DNA of 64,000 bases from Pseudomonas fontis (GTDB lineage: Bacteria > Pseudomonadota > Gammaproteobacteria > Pseudomonadales > Pseudomonadaceae), in contig NZ_JAMDGY010000104.1 of NCBI RefSeq assembly GCF_028656955.1, positions 1-64,000 on the forward strand, written 5' to 3'. The notes under the pieces are model-generated. The model did no database searches and was not told the DNA's origin. It saw only the letters and a list, made by a program, of their open reading frames with translations. Positions 16,952 to 26,050 of the stretch are shown piece after piece (positions within the stretch are counted from its first letter, which is position 1; each line of letters opens with the position of its first letter). The position numbers and the translations under genes were made by a program.

Positions 16952-16985
16952 CACAACAACCATGACCATCAAAAGGAACTTGAGC

Positions 16986-18527
16986 ATGAAACCCAGCGCA
17001 TTGAAGTTACTCACCGCTGCCTTGCTGGCAGCCAGCACCCTGGCCAGTGGCTTAGCCCAGGCCGCCGGCGTGCTGACCATTGGCTGTCGTGAGGAAAGCA
17101 CCACCTTCGACCCGATCAAAAGCGCCCAGAACCGCGACAGCTGGGTCTTCGCCAACGTCTACGACGTGCTGATCCGGGTCGACAACAGCGGCACTCAACT
17201 GGTCCCGGGCCTGGCCGAAAGCTGGAAGGTCTCCGACGACGGCCTGACCTACACCTTCAAGATCCGCCCAGCCAAGTTCTCCGATGGCTCGCCACTGAGC
17301 GCCGGCGATGCGGCGTTCTCCCTGCTGCGCATCCGCGACAACCCCGGCTCGCTGTGGGCCGACTCCTACAAGATCATCGACAAGGCCGAAGCCCCGGATG
17401 AGCGCACCCTGGTGGTGACCCTGAAGAACAAGTCGGTGCCGTTCCTCTCGCAACTGGCCACCGCCAACGTTTCGATCCTGTCGAAAAAGGCCATGGACAC
17501 CATTGGCGAGGACGCCTACGCCCAGGAGCCAGTGTCCTCTGGTGCCTTCAAGGTCAAGGAGTGGCTGCGCGGTGACCGGGTCATCCTGGAAAAGAACCCG
17601 CACTTCTGGGAAGCCGACAAGGTCAGCCTGGATGGCGTGGAATGGATCTCCATCCCTGATGACAACACCCGCATGCTCAAGGTCCAGGCCGGCGAGCTGG
17701 ATACGGCGATCTTCGTGCCCTTCTCGCGTGTCGATACCCTGCGCAAGGACCCGAGCCTGGTCATTCATACCGACCCTTCGACCCGTGAGGACCACCTGCT
17801 CATCAACCACGAGAAAGGCGCACTGGGCAAGGTCGAGGTGCGCGAGGCGATCGACCTGGCGATCGACAAGAAGGCGCTGGTGGACACCGTGACCTTCGGC
17901 CACGGCGAAGTCGCCTATTCGTATATTCCCAAGGGCGCGCTGTATCACAACGCCGACAACTTGCAGCGCCCATTCGACCCGACCAAGGCCCGCGAGCTGC
18001 TGAAGAAGGCTGGTGCAGAAGGCCTCAAGCTCAACTATGTGGTCAACGCTGGCAACGAGGCTGACGAGCAGATCGCCGTGCTGGTGCAGAAGCAGTTGGC
18101 TGATGTCGGTATCACTGCCAACCTGCAAAAAGTCGACCCGACGCAAAGCTGGCAGATGCTGGTCGATGGCGATTACGACCTGTCGGTGATGTACTGGACC
18201 AACGACGTGCTGGACCCGGACCAGAAGACCACTTTCGTGCTCGGGCACGACACCAACATGAACTACATGACCCGCTACCAAAGCGACAAGGTCAAGGACC
18301 TGGTCGCCGCAGGCCGGGTGGAGATCGACCCAGGCAAGCGCCAGCAGACGTATCAGGAACTACAGAAGTTGGCCAAACAGGATGTCAACTGGATCGACCT
18401 GTACTACAGCCCGTACATCAATATTTCGCGCAACAATATCCAGAACTTCCTGCAGAACCCGCTGGGGCGCTTCACCCTGGAAGAGACGGTGAAACTGGAA
18501 ACAGCTGAAAAAACTGCGCAGAACTGA
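16986..18527 (+). CDS. peptide ABC transporter periplasmic binding protein
   Basis: This 513-aa solute-binding protein of family SBP_bac_5 has a Sec signal peptide (MKPSALKLLTAALLAASTLA, cleavage after SGLAQA). The frame is open from 16860, but the ATG at 16986 places the signal peptide correctly and lies 34 nt after the ATPase gene. It delivers substrate to the permeases encoded upstream. In the PipR system of other pseudomonads a comparable binding protein influences response to the plant signal, so it may do more than nutrient uptake here; that is inference. Confidence 0.9.
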   Translation: MKPSALKLLTAALLAASTLASGLAQAAGVLTIGCREESTTFDPIKSAQNRDSWVFANVYDVLIRVDNSGTQLVPGLAESWKVSDDGLTYTFKIRPAKFSDGSPLSAGDAAFSLLRIRDNPGSLWADSYKIIDKAEAPDERTLVVTLKNKSVPFLSQLATANVSILSKKAMDTIGEDAYAQEPVSSGAFKVKEWLRGDRVILEKNPHFWEADKVSLDGVEWISIPDDNTRMLKVQAGELDTAIFVPFSRVDTLRKDPSLVIHTDPSTREDHLLINHEKGALGKVEVREAIDLAIDKKALVDTVTFGHGEVAYSYIPKGALYHNADNLQRPFDPTKARELLKKAGAEGLKLNYVVNAGNEADEQIAVLVQKQLADVGITANLQKVDPTQSWQMLVDGDYDLSVMYWTNDVLDPDQKTTFVLGHDTNMNYMTRYQSDKVKDLVAAGRVEIDPGKRQQTYQELQKLAKQDVNWIDLYYSPYINISRNNIQNFLQNPLGRFTLEETVKLETAEKTAQN

Positions 18528-18543
18528 TGCTGTAAATACTGGG

Positions 18544-18561
18544 GCCGCCGATTGTGGCGGC
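18544..18561 (+). terminator. weak hairpin after peptide transporter operon
   Basis: GCCGCC-GATTGT-GGCGGC forms a 6-bp GC stem 16 nt after the last transporter stop. The following sequence (TCTGGTTGTAG) is only mildly T-rich, so it may be a weak or Rho-assisted terminator. Confidence 0.4.
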
Positions 18562-18592
18562 TCTGGTTGTAGATTCGGAGTGACTGGTATAG

Positions 18593-19204
18593 TCAGCGGG
18601 CCACTCTCTGGATCTCGGAAACCACCTGCTGCGTCGCCTCTTCGATCGTTCCCTCATTCCGACAAAGTACCCAGCCATGTTCGGCAACTGCTCGCTCGAA
18701 CGCCTCGGTACACGCGACTTGCTCTTCCTGGTTATGGATCACGGTACTGCCTAGCCCGCGCGAACGTGCGGCAGCTCTTGCCCAGGAAATATCAGGGGCG
18801 GTTACAACCCCGACATGCAGGTCTGGCACCCGTACGTTCCGCTCCATGTTCAACCGTAGAATCTCGGCAAACGGAAGCATCCGGCGAAACGCGGCGTCCG
18901 ATGGGTACCAGCGATCAATCAGGATAATGCTGTCCACAGGCTGTTTAGGCAGCACGTGCTGGGAAATCCAGGTACGGCTATCGGCAAAGCGCTGACACAC
19001 CTCAAGTTCCAATTCCCGGGATGGATGCCTGGCGAGTTGGTTGACCAGGGCCATCGTTTCACCCCGGTAGGGATCACTTTTTTTCTCACAGAGCCGGATG
19101 ACTTTCCTGTTGTCCGCCCTCAGTGCTTTGGTAACGGCCTCCAACAGTGTGGTTTTGCCAGTTCCCTTGGGCCCATCCAGAGAAACAAACAGCGGACGCT
19201 TCAT
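18593..19204 (-). CDS. thymidylate kinase-like P-loop protein
   Basis: This 203-aa cytoplasmic protein has Walker A DGPKGTGKTT at residues 10-19 and a DRW motif (LIDRWYPSDAAF) matching the DR[YFW] motif of dTMP kinases. An arginine-rich LID-like segment (ARAAARSRGLG) follows. It is unlikely to be the housekeeping Tmk, which usually sits beside holB. Its neighbours are transporter genes with no nucleotide function. A deoxynucleoside or related kinase is also possible. It converges with the peptide transporter operon. Confidence 0.75.
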   Translation of the reverse strand: MKRPLFVSLDGPKGTGKTTLLEAVTKALRADNRKVIRLCEKKSDPYRGETMALVNQLARHPSRELELEVCQRFADSRTWISQHVLPKQPVDSIILIDRWYPSDAAFRRMLPFAEILRLNMERNVRVPDLHVGVVTAPDISWARAAARSRGLGSTVIHNQEEQVACTEAFERAVAEHGWVLCRNEGTIEEATQQVVSEIQRVAR

Positions 19205-19222
19205 TCTTCAAACAACAATTGA

Positions 19223-19264
19223 CCGTGGAATGGGGAGTATACCCTCCTCCCCACTATCCACCGT
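19223..19264 (-). terminator. long imperfect hairpin downstream of oprD
   Basis: On the plus strand CCGTGGA-AT-GGGGAG (19223-19237) pairs with CTCCCCACTATCCACCG (19247-19263), with small bulges. It lies 25 nt after the oprD stop, and on the minus strand a TTGTTGTTTG stretch follows. It could end the liv-oprD transcript and also lie in the leader of the kinase-like gene. Confidence 0.45.
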
Positions 19265-19288
19265 GGCCGATTGATTACCGAGCAGGGA

Positions 19289-20557
19289 CTACCAGATCGG
19301 CAAGCTGTAGCTAACGATAAACCGGTTCTCATCCAGGTCGCTGCCGATGTTGCTGCGGGTGGTTGCGTTACGCAGCCGGAAGCTCAGGTTCTTCAACGGC
19401 CCGGACTGCAAGACGTAAGCAAGATCGGTATTGCGCTCCCAGGTTTTACCCTCACTCAAGGCGCCTCCACGGTCGACGTTGTCACCCGACAGATAGCGCG
19501 TCATGAAACTCAACCCCGGCACGCCAAGGGCCGCGAAGTCGTAGTCGTAACGCACTTGCCAGGAGTGTTCGTCCTGGTTGCCGAAGTCGTTGATCTGCAC
19601 CAGGTTGATCAAGGCATTGTCGGCGCCAGCAATGTAGGCAAAGCCGGTATCGCCGCTCATGCTCTGATAACCGGCGCTAAAGCCGCTCGCGCCGATACGG
19701 TAAGTAAACAACGCACCGAAGGCGTTGTTGTCGACATTGCTGCCGCCGTCATCGGTGGAGCGTGCGAAACGCAAATCGGACTTGAAGCTCTGCCCTACCC
19801 CCAATGGCAATTGATGGACCAGGTTGACCAGGTGCTGTTTGTAAATACCATCGAGTCCGCCGTAGTAATAGCCGGTGGACAGTTGCGGCGTCCATTGGTA
19901 ACTACCACCGCCGAACAGGAACTCATCACTGGTCTTGGCGCCGCCCAAGACGATGTTGCGCTTGCCGCCATTGAACACGGTCATCTCTTCATTGTCCGAA
20001 GAGTCACGCTGGTTGACCCGGTCAATGCGCCCCAGATCAAGCGTCAGGCCTTGCACCTCATTGCTGTTCAGCCAGCCACCGCGAAAGGTTTGCGGCAACA
20101 GACGGCTATCGTTGCGCATCAGCGCCGGCAGAACCGGCTGCAAGGTACCCAGTTTGAGCGTGGTCTTGGAGGCACGTAGCTTGGCGGTGACGCCTGCCTC
20201 TCCGTACTCGTCCTGGGCCCGTCTAGGCGCTTCCCGATCGCTCTTAAGCAGCCCGGTACCGACCCGATCCGGGCTGGAGTCGAGCTTTACGCCCAGCAGG
20301 CCGATGGCATCGACGCCTACACCGATGGTGCCCTCGGTATAACCAGACTCCATGCGCAGGATGAAACCCTGGGCCCACTCATCCGCTTTGGACTGGGCTG
20401 CCCCGTGTTGACGGAAGTCGCGATTCATATAGAAGTTGCGCGTATCCACGCTGGCCTTGCTGTCGCTGACAAAGTCAGCTGACGCGGGCATCGATACACT
20501 CAGGGCAGCCGCTAAAGCGGACAACGTGAAGAATGGAGCAGAACGATGTAAGTCCAT
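19289..20557 (-). CDS. OprD-family outer-membrane porin
   Basis: This 422-aa protein has a signal peptide (LSALAAALSVSMPASA) and OprD-family features: DFVSDSKASVDTRNFYMNRDFR at the mature start, repeated amphipathic beta strands and a terminal strand ending FIVSYSLPIW with an aromatic last residue. OprD channels let small organic acids, amino acids or peptides across the outer membrane of pseudomonads. It is the last gene after a Liv-type ABC importer on the same strand, so it probably admits that system's substrate. It could also be separately transcribed from the 162-nt gap upstream, which has two short inverted repeats (20641-20663 and 20680-20695). Confidence 0.9.
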   Translation of the reverse strand: MDLHRSAPFFTLSALAAALSVSMPASADFVSDSKASVDTRNFYMNRDFRQHGAAQSKADEWAQGFILRMESGYTEGTIGVGVDAIGLLGVKLDSSPDRVGTGLLKSDREAPRRAQDEYGEAGVTAKLRASKTTLKLGTLQPVLPALMRNDSRLLPQTFRGGWLNSNEVQGLTLDLGRIDRVNQRDSSDNEEMTVFNGGKRNIVLGGAKTSDEFLFGGGSYQWTPQLSTGYYYGGLDGIYKQHLVNLVHQLPLGVGQSFKSDLRFARSTDDGGSNVDNNAFGALFTYRIGASGFSAGYQSMSGDTGFAYIAGADNALINLVQINDFGNQDEHSWQVRYDYDFAALGVPGLSFMTRYLSGDNVDRGGALSEGKTWERNTDLAYVLQSGPLKNLSFRLRNATTRSNIGSDLDENRFIVSYSLPIW

Positions 20558-20719
20558 GAATCTCTCTTCCCTCTGGTGGTGGTCGGGAGAACCGACCTGT
20601 TTTTGTTGTGTTTATCCACTCATCCCAAACAACCCACTCACGCCGAAACTGCGGAATTCGGCGAACAGTTCCCCGCGGCGCGGAGAAGGCTCCGCACCGG
20701 GAAACGTTGAACGTTCTTG

Positions 20720-21724
20720 CTAGAAGTTACGTCGTGCCAACTTGAGTACCCAACCTACGATGCCGACACGAAACAGCAGCACGCAGATGACAAAGATCAC
20801 GCCGAGGATCACATGTACCCATTCACCCAAAGGGCCATTGGACAGGTAGCTTTGCAGGGTCACTACGACTGTCGCCCCGACCAATGGGCCGACTACAGTG
20901 CCGACACCACCGAGCAAGGTCATCAGAATCACCTCCCCCGACATGTGCCAATGGGCATCGGTCAACGACGCCAACTGAAAGACCACCGTCTTGGTTGAAC
21001 CGGCCAGGCCGGTCAGTGCTGCGGAGATGACGAAGGCCAACAACTTGTGCGCCGCTACGTTGTACCCCAGCGAAATCGCCCGAGGTTCGTTCTCGCGAAT
21101 AGCCTTGAGCACTTGTCCGTAGGGCGAATGGATGGTGCGCTGGATAACCGCGAAGCCAAACACGAACAACGCCAGTACGAAGTAATACATCGTCATGTTG
21201 TTGTTCAGGTCAAACAGGCCCAGCAGATAACCACGCGGTACACCGTGCAGGCCGTTCTCGCCGCCAGTAAAGGGCGCCTGTACATAGATGAAGAACACCA
21301 GTTGCGCCAACGCCAACGTAATCATGGCGAAGTAGATGCCCTGGCGCCTGATGGCCAGCAAACCAAACACCAACCCCAACAACGCCGAGGCAAGTGTGCC
21401 TGCGAGTATGCCCAGTTCGGTGCTCAGCCCACTGTATTGCGTGAGCAGAAACCCCGTGACATAGCCGCCACTGGCGAGAAAAGCGGCATGCCCGAAAGAC
21501 AGCAGGCCGGCATACCCGAGCAACAGGTTGAAGGCGCAGGCAAACAGGGCAAAACACAGCAGTTTCATCAGGAACACGGGGTACACCGCCAACGGTGCCA
21601 CCAGGGCCAACACCAACAGCGCCATATAGAACCAGCGTTTGCGCCGTACCGCTGCCATACGCCGTTCTTCAACCGCGCCAGGTTGCACCACCTGTGCAAC
21701 TGAATTGATCTCGAAATTCGTCAT
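20720..21724 (-). CDS. branched-chain amino acid-type ABC permease (LivM-like)
   Basis: This 334-aa inner-membrane protein carries the LivM signature FNLLLGYAGLLSFGHAAFLA and about ten hydrophobic segments. The loop ALGLVF...AIRRQGIYFAMITLALAQ is typical. It begins 2 nt after the LivH-like stop. The family also moves urea, amides and aromatic acids, so the substrate is open. Confidence 0.88.
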   Translation of the reverse strand: MTNFEINSVAQVVQPGAVEERRMAAVRRKRWFYMALLVLALVAPLAVYPVFLMKLLCFALFACAFNLLLGYAGLLSFGHAAFLASGGYVTGFLLTQYSGLSTELGILAGTLASALLGLVFGLLAIRRQGIYFAMITLALAQLVFFIYVQAPFTGGENGLHGVPRGYLLGLFDLNNNMTMYYFVLALFVFGFAVIQRTIHSPYGQVLKAIRENEPRAISLGYNVAAHKLLAFVISAALTGLAGSTKTVVFQLASLTDAHWHMSGEVILMTLLGGVGTVVGPLVGATVVVTLQSYLSNGPLGEWVHVILGVIFVICVLLFRVGIVGWVLKLARRNF

Positions 21725-21726
21725 GG

Positions 21727-22614
21727 CTATGCCTCCTTGCCAAACAGGCCCGCAGGGCGAACAAGCAACACCAGCACCATGACCAGGAACACCACCGTGT
21801 TAGCTGCCTCAGGATAAAAAACCTTGGTAACGCCTTCGATCAAGCCCATGGCCAACCCCGTGACGATCGCTCCCATGATCGAGCCCATGCCACCAATCAC
21901 TACCACTGCGAAGACCACGATGAGCAGGTTCGCCCCCATCGTGGGCGTCACTGAGTAGATGGGCGCGGCCAATACGCCAGCGAATGCCGCCAGCGCAGCA
22001 CCGAAGCCATACGTGAGGGTGATCAGCAGCGGTACGTTGATGCCGAACGCCTGCATCAATTTCGGGTTCTCGGTACCGGCGCGCAAGTAAGAGCCCAAGC
22101 GCGTTCGCTCGATCATGAACCAGGTCGCCAGGCACACGATCAAGGCCACGACGATTACCCAGGCGCGATAGACCGGCAGGAACATGAAGCCCAGGTTATA
22201 GCCGCCCTTGAGCTGTTCGGGCATGGGATAGGAAGCCCCGGAGACGCCGAACAGTTTGACGAACGAACCCTCCACGATCAGCGCCAGGCCAAAGGTTAGC
22301 AGCAGCCCGTAGAGATGGTCTTCGCCGGCAATGCGCCTCAGCAGATAACGCTCGATGAGCATGCCCAGCACACCCACCAGCAAGGGGCCCAGCAGCAGTG
22401 CGGCCCAGTAGTTGACACCGAAGTATTTGAGGGCAAGTACCGCTGCGAACGCACCGAGCATGTACTGGGCGCCGTGGGCAAAGTTGATAATGCGCAACAA
22501 CCCGAAAATGATCGCCAGGCCCAAACTGAGCAAGGCATAAAATGCACCATTGATCAGCCCCAGCAGCAGCTGACCCAGCAGCACGCCCAGGGGAATACCC
22601 AATACCATCGTCAT
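21727..22614 (-). CDS. branched-chain amino acid-type ABC permease (LivH-like)
   Basis: This 295-aa permease has the LivH signature LINGAFYALLSLGLAIIFGLLRIINFAHG and about eight membrane segments. It forms the channel with the LivM-like subunit. Gene order in the transcript is ATPase, ATPase, binding protein, LivH, LivM, porin, unlike the E. coli liv order. Confidence 0.88.
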   Translation of the reverse strand: MTMVLGIPLGVLLGQLLLGLINGAFYALLSLGLAIIFGLLRIINFAHGAQYMLGAFAAVLALKYFGVNYWAALLLGPLLVGVLGMLIERYLLRRIAGEDHLYGLLLTFGLALIVEGSFVKLFGVSGASYPMPEQLKGGYNLGFMFLPVYRAWVIVVALIVCLATWFMIERTRLGSYLRAGTENPKLMQAFGINVPLLITLTYGFGAALAAFAGVLAAPIYSVTPTMGANLLIVVFAVVVIGGMGSIMGAIVTGLAMGLIEGVTKVFYPEAANTVVFLVMVLVLLVRPAGLFGKEA

Positions 22615-22686
22615 GATCTAGCACTCGCTTAAAGTCCGTGACGCCCGGCTGGCTGCAGCCGGGCACTCGCTGAAGTCACCCGGTAA

Positions 22687-23901
22687 TCAGCGCTCTGTCA
22701 CCAGCTTGCACTTGCTTTCAGCCAATGGACGGTAAGCTTCATCCCCTGGAATGGTGCGTACGATGTTGTACAGGTCCCACTCGCCCTTCGACTCACTTGG
22801 GGTTTTGACTTTAACCAGGTACATGTCGTGAACCATGCGGCCATCGGCACGAATGGTGCCGTTCTTGGCGAACATGTCATTCACCGGGGTTGCCATCATT
22901 TGTTTGCGCACCGTCTGCGCCTCGTCACTGCCACTGGCTTTTACCGCGTTCAGGTAATTGGTAGTGGCCGAATAGATACCGGCAGGCACCATGCCAGGCA
23001 TCTTGCCCGTGCGTTTGAAGTAGCGCTGGGCCCAGGCGCGGCTTTCGTCGTTCATGTCCCAGTACCAGCCGGTGGTCAGCATCAGGCCCTGGGTCACATC
23101 CAGGCCCATGGCATGAATGTCATTGAGGAACACCACCATGCCGGCCAGTTGCTGCCCGGACTGCGTGACGCCGAACTGACTGGCGGTCATCAACGAGTTG
23201 ACGGTGTCGGAGCCGGCATTGGCCAGGGCGATCACCTGCGCGCCGGATCCCTGTGCTTGCAGGATGTAGGAGGAGAAATCGCTGGTCGGGAATGGATGGC
23301 GCGCCTTGCCCAGCACCTTGCCGTTGTCGGCTTCGACCACCTTGGTAATGTCTGCCTCCATTGCATGGCCGAAGGCATAGTCAGCGGTGAGGACGTACCA
23401 GGACTTCCCTCCTGAAGCGAGCACCGCCTTGGCGGTGCCGTTGGCCAGTGCGTAGGAGTCATAAGTCCAATGGATATGGTTCGGCGAGCAGAATTCATTG
23501 GTCAGGCTGGACGCCGCCGCCCCCGAAATCAGGGCCAGCTTGCCTGATTGCTCGACCACTTTGCTCGCCGCCAACACCACTGAGGAGGCCACCATGCCGG
23601 TGACCATGTCGACATTGCGCTCATCCACCCACTGGCGCACGGTGTTGGCACCAACGTCGGGTTTGTTGAGATCATCCGCACTGAACACTACGATCTTTTT
23701 ACCGTTGACCTGGCCACCGAAATCTTCCACGGCCATGTTCAACGCTTCCAGGCCCCCCGGCCCGGAAAGGTCACGGTAGGTCCCGGACATGTCCGCCAGG
23801 TAGCCAATGCGGATTTCGTCGTCACTGACCTGGGCCTGAGCCGCCGTCACGATCAGGCTCGAAGCAAGGATGGCGCTAGCTGTTTTCTGAAGCATCTTCA
23901 T
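22687..23901 (-). CDS. Liv-type ABC substrate-binding protein
   Basis: This protein of about 404 aa is a type I periplasmic binding protein with a signal peptide (MKMLQKTASAILASSLIVTA, cleavage near AQA). The frame is open three codons further to a GTG at 23910; the ATG at 23901 suits the signal peptide better. Segments IRIGYLADMSG and DLSGPGGLEALNMAVEDFGG are typical of the Peripla_BP_6 family. The subgroup is nearer to amide or aromatic-acid binders than to LivJ, but that is an impression. Confidence 0.85.
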   Translation of the reverse strand: MKMLQKTASAILASSLIVTAAQAQVSDDEIRIGYLADMSGTYRDLSGPGGLEALNMAVEDFGGQVNGKKIVVFSADDLNKPDVGANTVRQWVDERNVDMVTGMVASSVVLAASKVVEQSGKLALISGAAASSLTNEFCSPNHIHWTYDSYALANGTAKAVLASGGKSWYVLTADYAFGHAMEADITKVVEADNGKVLGKARHPFPTSDFSSYILQAQGSGAQVIALANAGSDTVNSLMTASQFGVTQSGQQLAGMVVFLNDIHAMGLDVTQGLMLTTGWYWDMNDESRAWAQRYFKRTGKMPGMVPAGIYSATTNYLNAVKASGSDEAQTVRKQMMATPVNDMFAKNGTIRADGRMVHDMYLVKVKTPSESKGEWDLYNIVRTIPGDEAYRPLAESKCKLVTER

Positions 23902-24010
23902 GCAGTTCACCCACTTTCTGTCGTTATTGTTGTTGTACCGGGCAAAGCAATCCTGTGCCGGGCAGACGTGATGTCATGCCGACCTGCAGGTTTTGAGGTT
24001 CACGCTTGAT

Positions 24011-24733
24011 TCAGACGCCGAGACAGCTCTGCAACAGTCCTTGTTTCGCGTCCAGTTCTGCGGCGCTGATTTCTTCCACGATCTGGCCGTGATCCATCAA
24101 GTAATGGCGGTCCGCCAAAGGCGCTGCGAAGCGAAAATTCTGCTCCACCAGCACGATAGTCAGGCCCTTGTTCTTGAGTTTGATCAGTACCTGCGCCAGC
24201 TTCTGCACAATTACCGGAGCCAGGCCCTCGGTGATTTCGTCGAGCAACAACAAGTTGGCGCCGGTACGCAGGATGCGCGCCATGGCCAGCATCTGCTGCT
24301 CCCCCCCAGACAGCCGAGTGCCTTGGCTGAAGCGACGCTCGTAAAGGTTGGGAAACATATCGTAGATTTCATCGAGGCTCATGCCGTCGCTGCGTACCAA
24401 TGGCGGCAACAGGAGGTTTTCCTCGACCGTGAGACTGGCAAAAATCCCCCGCTCTTCCGGGCAGTAGCCCACGCCAAGACGCGGGATAAGGTGCGCGGCC
24501 ATACCGACGGTCTCGCGGCCGTTGATCATGATCGAACCGGTTCGACGGCCGACCATGTTCATCAGCGCACGCAAGGTGGTCGAGCGCCCGGAGCCATTGC
24601 GCCCCAACAGGGTGATAAGTTCGCCGCGACGCACATGCAGGTCGATGCCGTGCAAGATGTGTGACTCACCATAAAACGCATGCAGGTCGACAACGCGAAG
24701 CTGCTCGACATTCGGGACGTGCAGATTGCTCAT
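24011..24733 (-). CDS. ABC transporter ATPase (LivF-like)
   Basis: This 240-aa ATPase has Walker A GRNGSGRST, in which the invariant Lys of GKST/GKT is Arg (R at about 48). It also has signature LSGGEQQM, Walker B LLLLDEITEGLAP and switch region VEQNF. The Lys-to-Arg change is unusual because that lysine contacts the phosphates; the partner ATPase at 24730 keeps it. The gene overlaps its partner by 4 nt. Confidence 0.88.
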   Translation of the reverse strand: MSNLHVPNVEQLRVVDLHAFYGESHILHGIDLHVRRGELITLLGRNGSGRSTTLRALMNMVGRRTGSIMINGRETVGMAAHLIPRLGVGYCPEERGIFASLTVEENLLLPPLVRSDGMSLDEIYDMFPNLYERRFSQGTRLSGGEQQMLAMARILRTGANLLLLDEITEGLAPVIVQKLAQVLIKLKNKGLTIVLVEQNFRFAAPLADRHYLMDHGQIVEEISAAELDAKQGLLQSCLGV

Positions 24734-25512
24734 GCATGTGCCTCTTCATGGCTGGCCGCTTCGCTGCCCAGGTACGCTTCACGCACCTGCGCATCTGCCG
24801 ACACACTGGCGTAATCGCCTTCAGCGAGCACTGCACCGCGGGCAAGCACGGTAATCCGGTCACACAGCTCGCTGACCACCCCCAGGTTGTGCTCGACCAT
24901 CAGCACCGTGCGCCCTACCGCCGCTTTGCGCACCAGTTCGATGACCATGTTCACGTCTTCATGTCCCATCCCCTGGGTTGGCTCATCGAGCAACAACACC
25001 TTTGGCTCCAACGCCAAGGTCGTGGCCAACTCCAGCGCACGCTTGCGCCCGTATGGCAGTTCGATGGTCAGGGTGTGTGCGTAATCAAGCAGCCCGACAT
25101 CGTCGAGCATCTGCAGTGCCTGCTCATTGAGCCCGTCGAGGCTGCGCTCGGACTTCCAGAAATGCAGCGAGTTGGAGAGTTTGCGCTGGAGAGCAACCCG
25201 GACATTTTCCAGAACGGTCATGTGGCCGAAGACGGCCGAGATCTGAAACGAGCGCACCAGCCCCAACCGGGCGATTTCATTCGGCTGCAGGCGGGTAATG
25301 GGCTTGCCAAGATAGAGAATCTCGCCTCGGGTCGGGGCAAGGAACTTGGTGAGGAGATTGAAAACGGTCGTCTTGCCCGCACCGTTGGGCCCGATCAGTG
25401 CGTGAATATGCCCTTCCTGGACACGTAGATTGACTGAGTCTACCGCTGTGAAGCCGCGAAACTCCTTGCTCAACCCACGGGTTTCCAGCACCACATTTGC
25501 TGATGATGACAT
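24730..25512 (-). CDS. ABC transporter ATPase (LivG-like)
   Basis: This 260-aa ATPase has Walker A GPNGAGKTT, Walker B VLLLDEPTQGM and switch VEHNL. The ABC signature region reads LPYGRKRALELA, the variant usual in LivG proteins. It is the first gene of the Liv-like cluster. A 16-bp dyad (25566-25581) lies about 54 nt upstream of its start. Confidence 0.9.
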   Translation of the reverse strand: MSSSANVVLETRGLSKEFRGFTAVDSVNLRVQEGHIHALIGPNGAGKTTVFNLLTKFLAPTRGEILYLGKPITRLQPNEIARLGLVRSFQISAVFGHMTVLENVRVALQRKLSNSLHFWKSERSLDGLNEQALQMLDDVGLLDYAHTLTIELPYGRKRALELATTLALEPKVLLLDEPTQGMGHEDVNMVIELVRKAAVGRTVLMVEHNLGVVSELCDRITVLARGAVLAEGDYASVSADAQVREAYLGSEAASHEEAHA

Positions 25513-25565
25513 TTGAGCCCCTCTAACCTTGGTTGTTTTTATTGGTTATGGCACTACAAGCGGCG

Positions 25566-25581
25566 TTTACGTTTACGTAAA
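25566..25581. promoter_or_regulatory. TTTACGT-N2-ACGTAAA operator-like dyad
   Basis: Perfect 7-bp arms around a TT centre, 54 nt upstream of the livG-like start. The form resembles MerR-family (LiuR-type) operators of acyl-CoA and branched-chain amino-acid catabolism as I recall them. The regulator gene is not in this window. Confidence 0.5.
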
Positions 25582-25792
25582 TGGCAACCCGATGTCAAGG
25601 ATGCTTTTTGCGCGTTTTGAACACGTGCGCGAAGACCGGGCGTCTACGGCCAGCGTTTACACATTTTGTTAAAAAATCGAGGGACAATAGTCGAGCACGC
25701 CCTCCTGGCGCGGCGCATCCGACTTATCTCTCGTGCAGTCCAATGGTTGATCGTGGCTTGTTTATTCATGCAGGTGCCTTAATCTCCATCAA

Positions 25793-26050
25793 TCAAATCA
25801 AAAAGCCGCGCATCATCAACGGACGGCGATACCTGACAGTTTCACCCGTATTGTTGAGATCCGAAGGATCACTCCGGCGCTGGGCGATCACGCTTTTCGC
25901 GCTGAGGAGCGTCGACGCGCTTTGCTCACCTGGGGGCTGCCGCGTCACGCTCTCGGCAGGCAAAGTGAACTGCCCCAGCATTTCATTGAGCAGTTGCTGC
26001 TTGTAGTCACTTTCCAGGATGAGCCGATCAATCTCGGTTTTTTTGCTCAT
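25793..26050 (-). CDS. 85-aa unknown protein coupled to sctL
   Basis: The ATG overlaps the sctL stop in an ATGA junction (26047-26050), so the gene is probably translated with the T3SS operon. The product begins with a charged helix (KKTEIDRLILESDYKQQLLNEM), then a Ser/Pro/Gln-rich middle, and a basic C-terminus. I do not recognise a family. It occupies the place of yscM/lcrQ, a secreted negative regulator, in the Yersinia ysc operon, but no sequence likeness to YscM, ExsE or ExsD is apparent. It could be a small secreted protein, a regulator or a chaperone. Confidence 0.6.
   Translation of the reverse strand: MSKKTEIDRLILESDYKQQLLNEMLGQFTLPAESVTRQPPGEQSASTLLSAKSVIAQRRSDPSDLNNTGETVRYRRPLMMRGFLI

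Noticed and set aside
25581..26006. 141-aa plus-strand open frame
   Set aside because: Antisense to the 85-aa sctL-coupled gene and intergenic DNA; no coding character.
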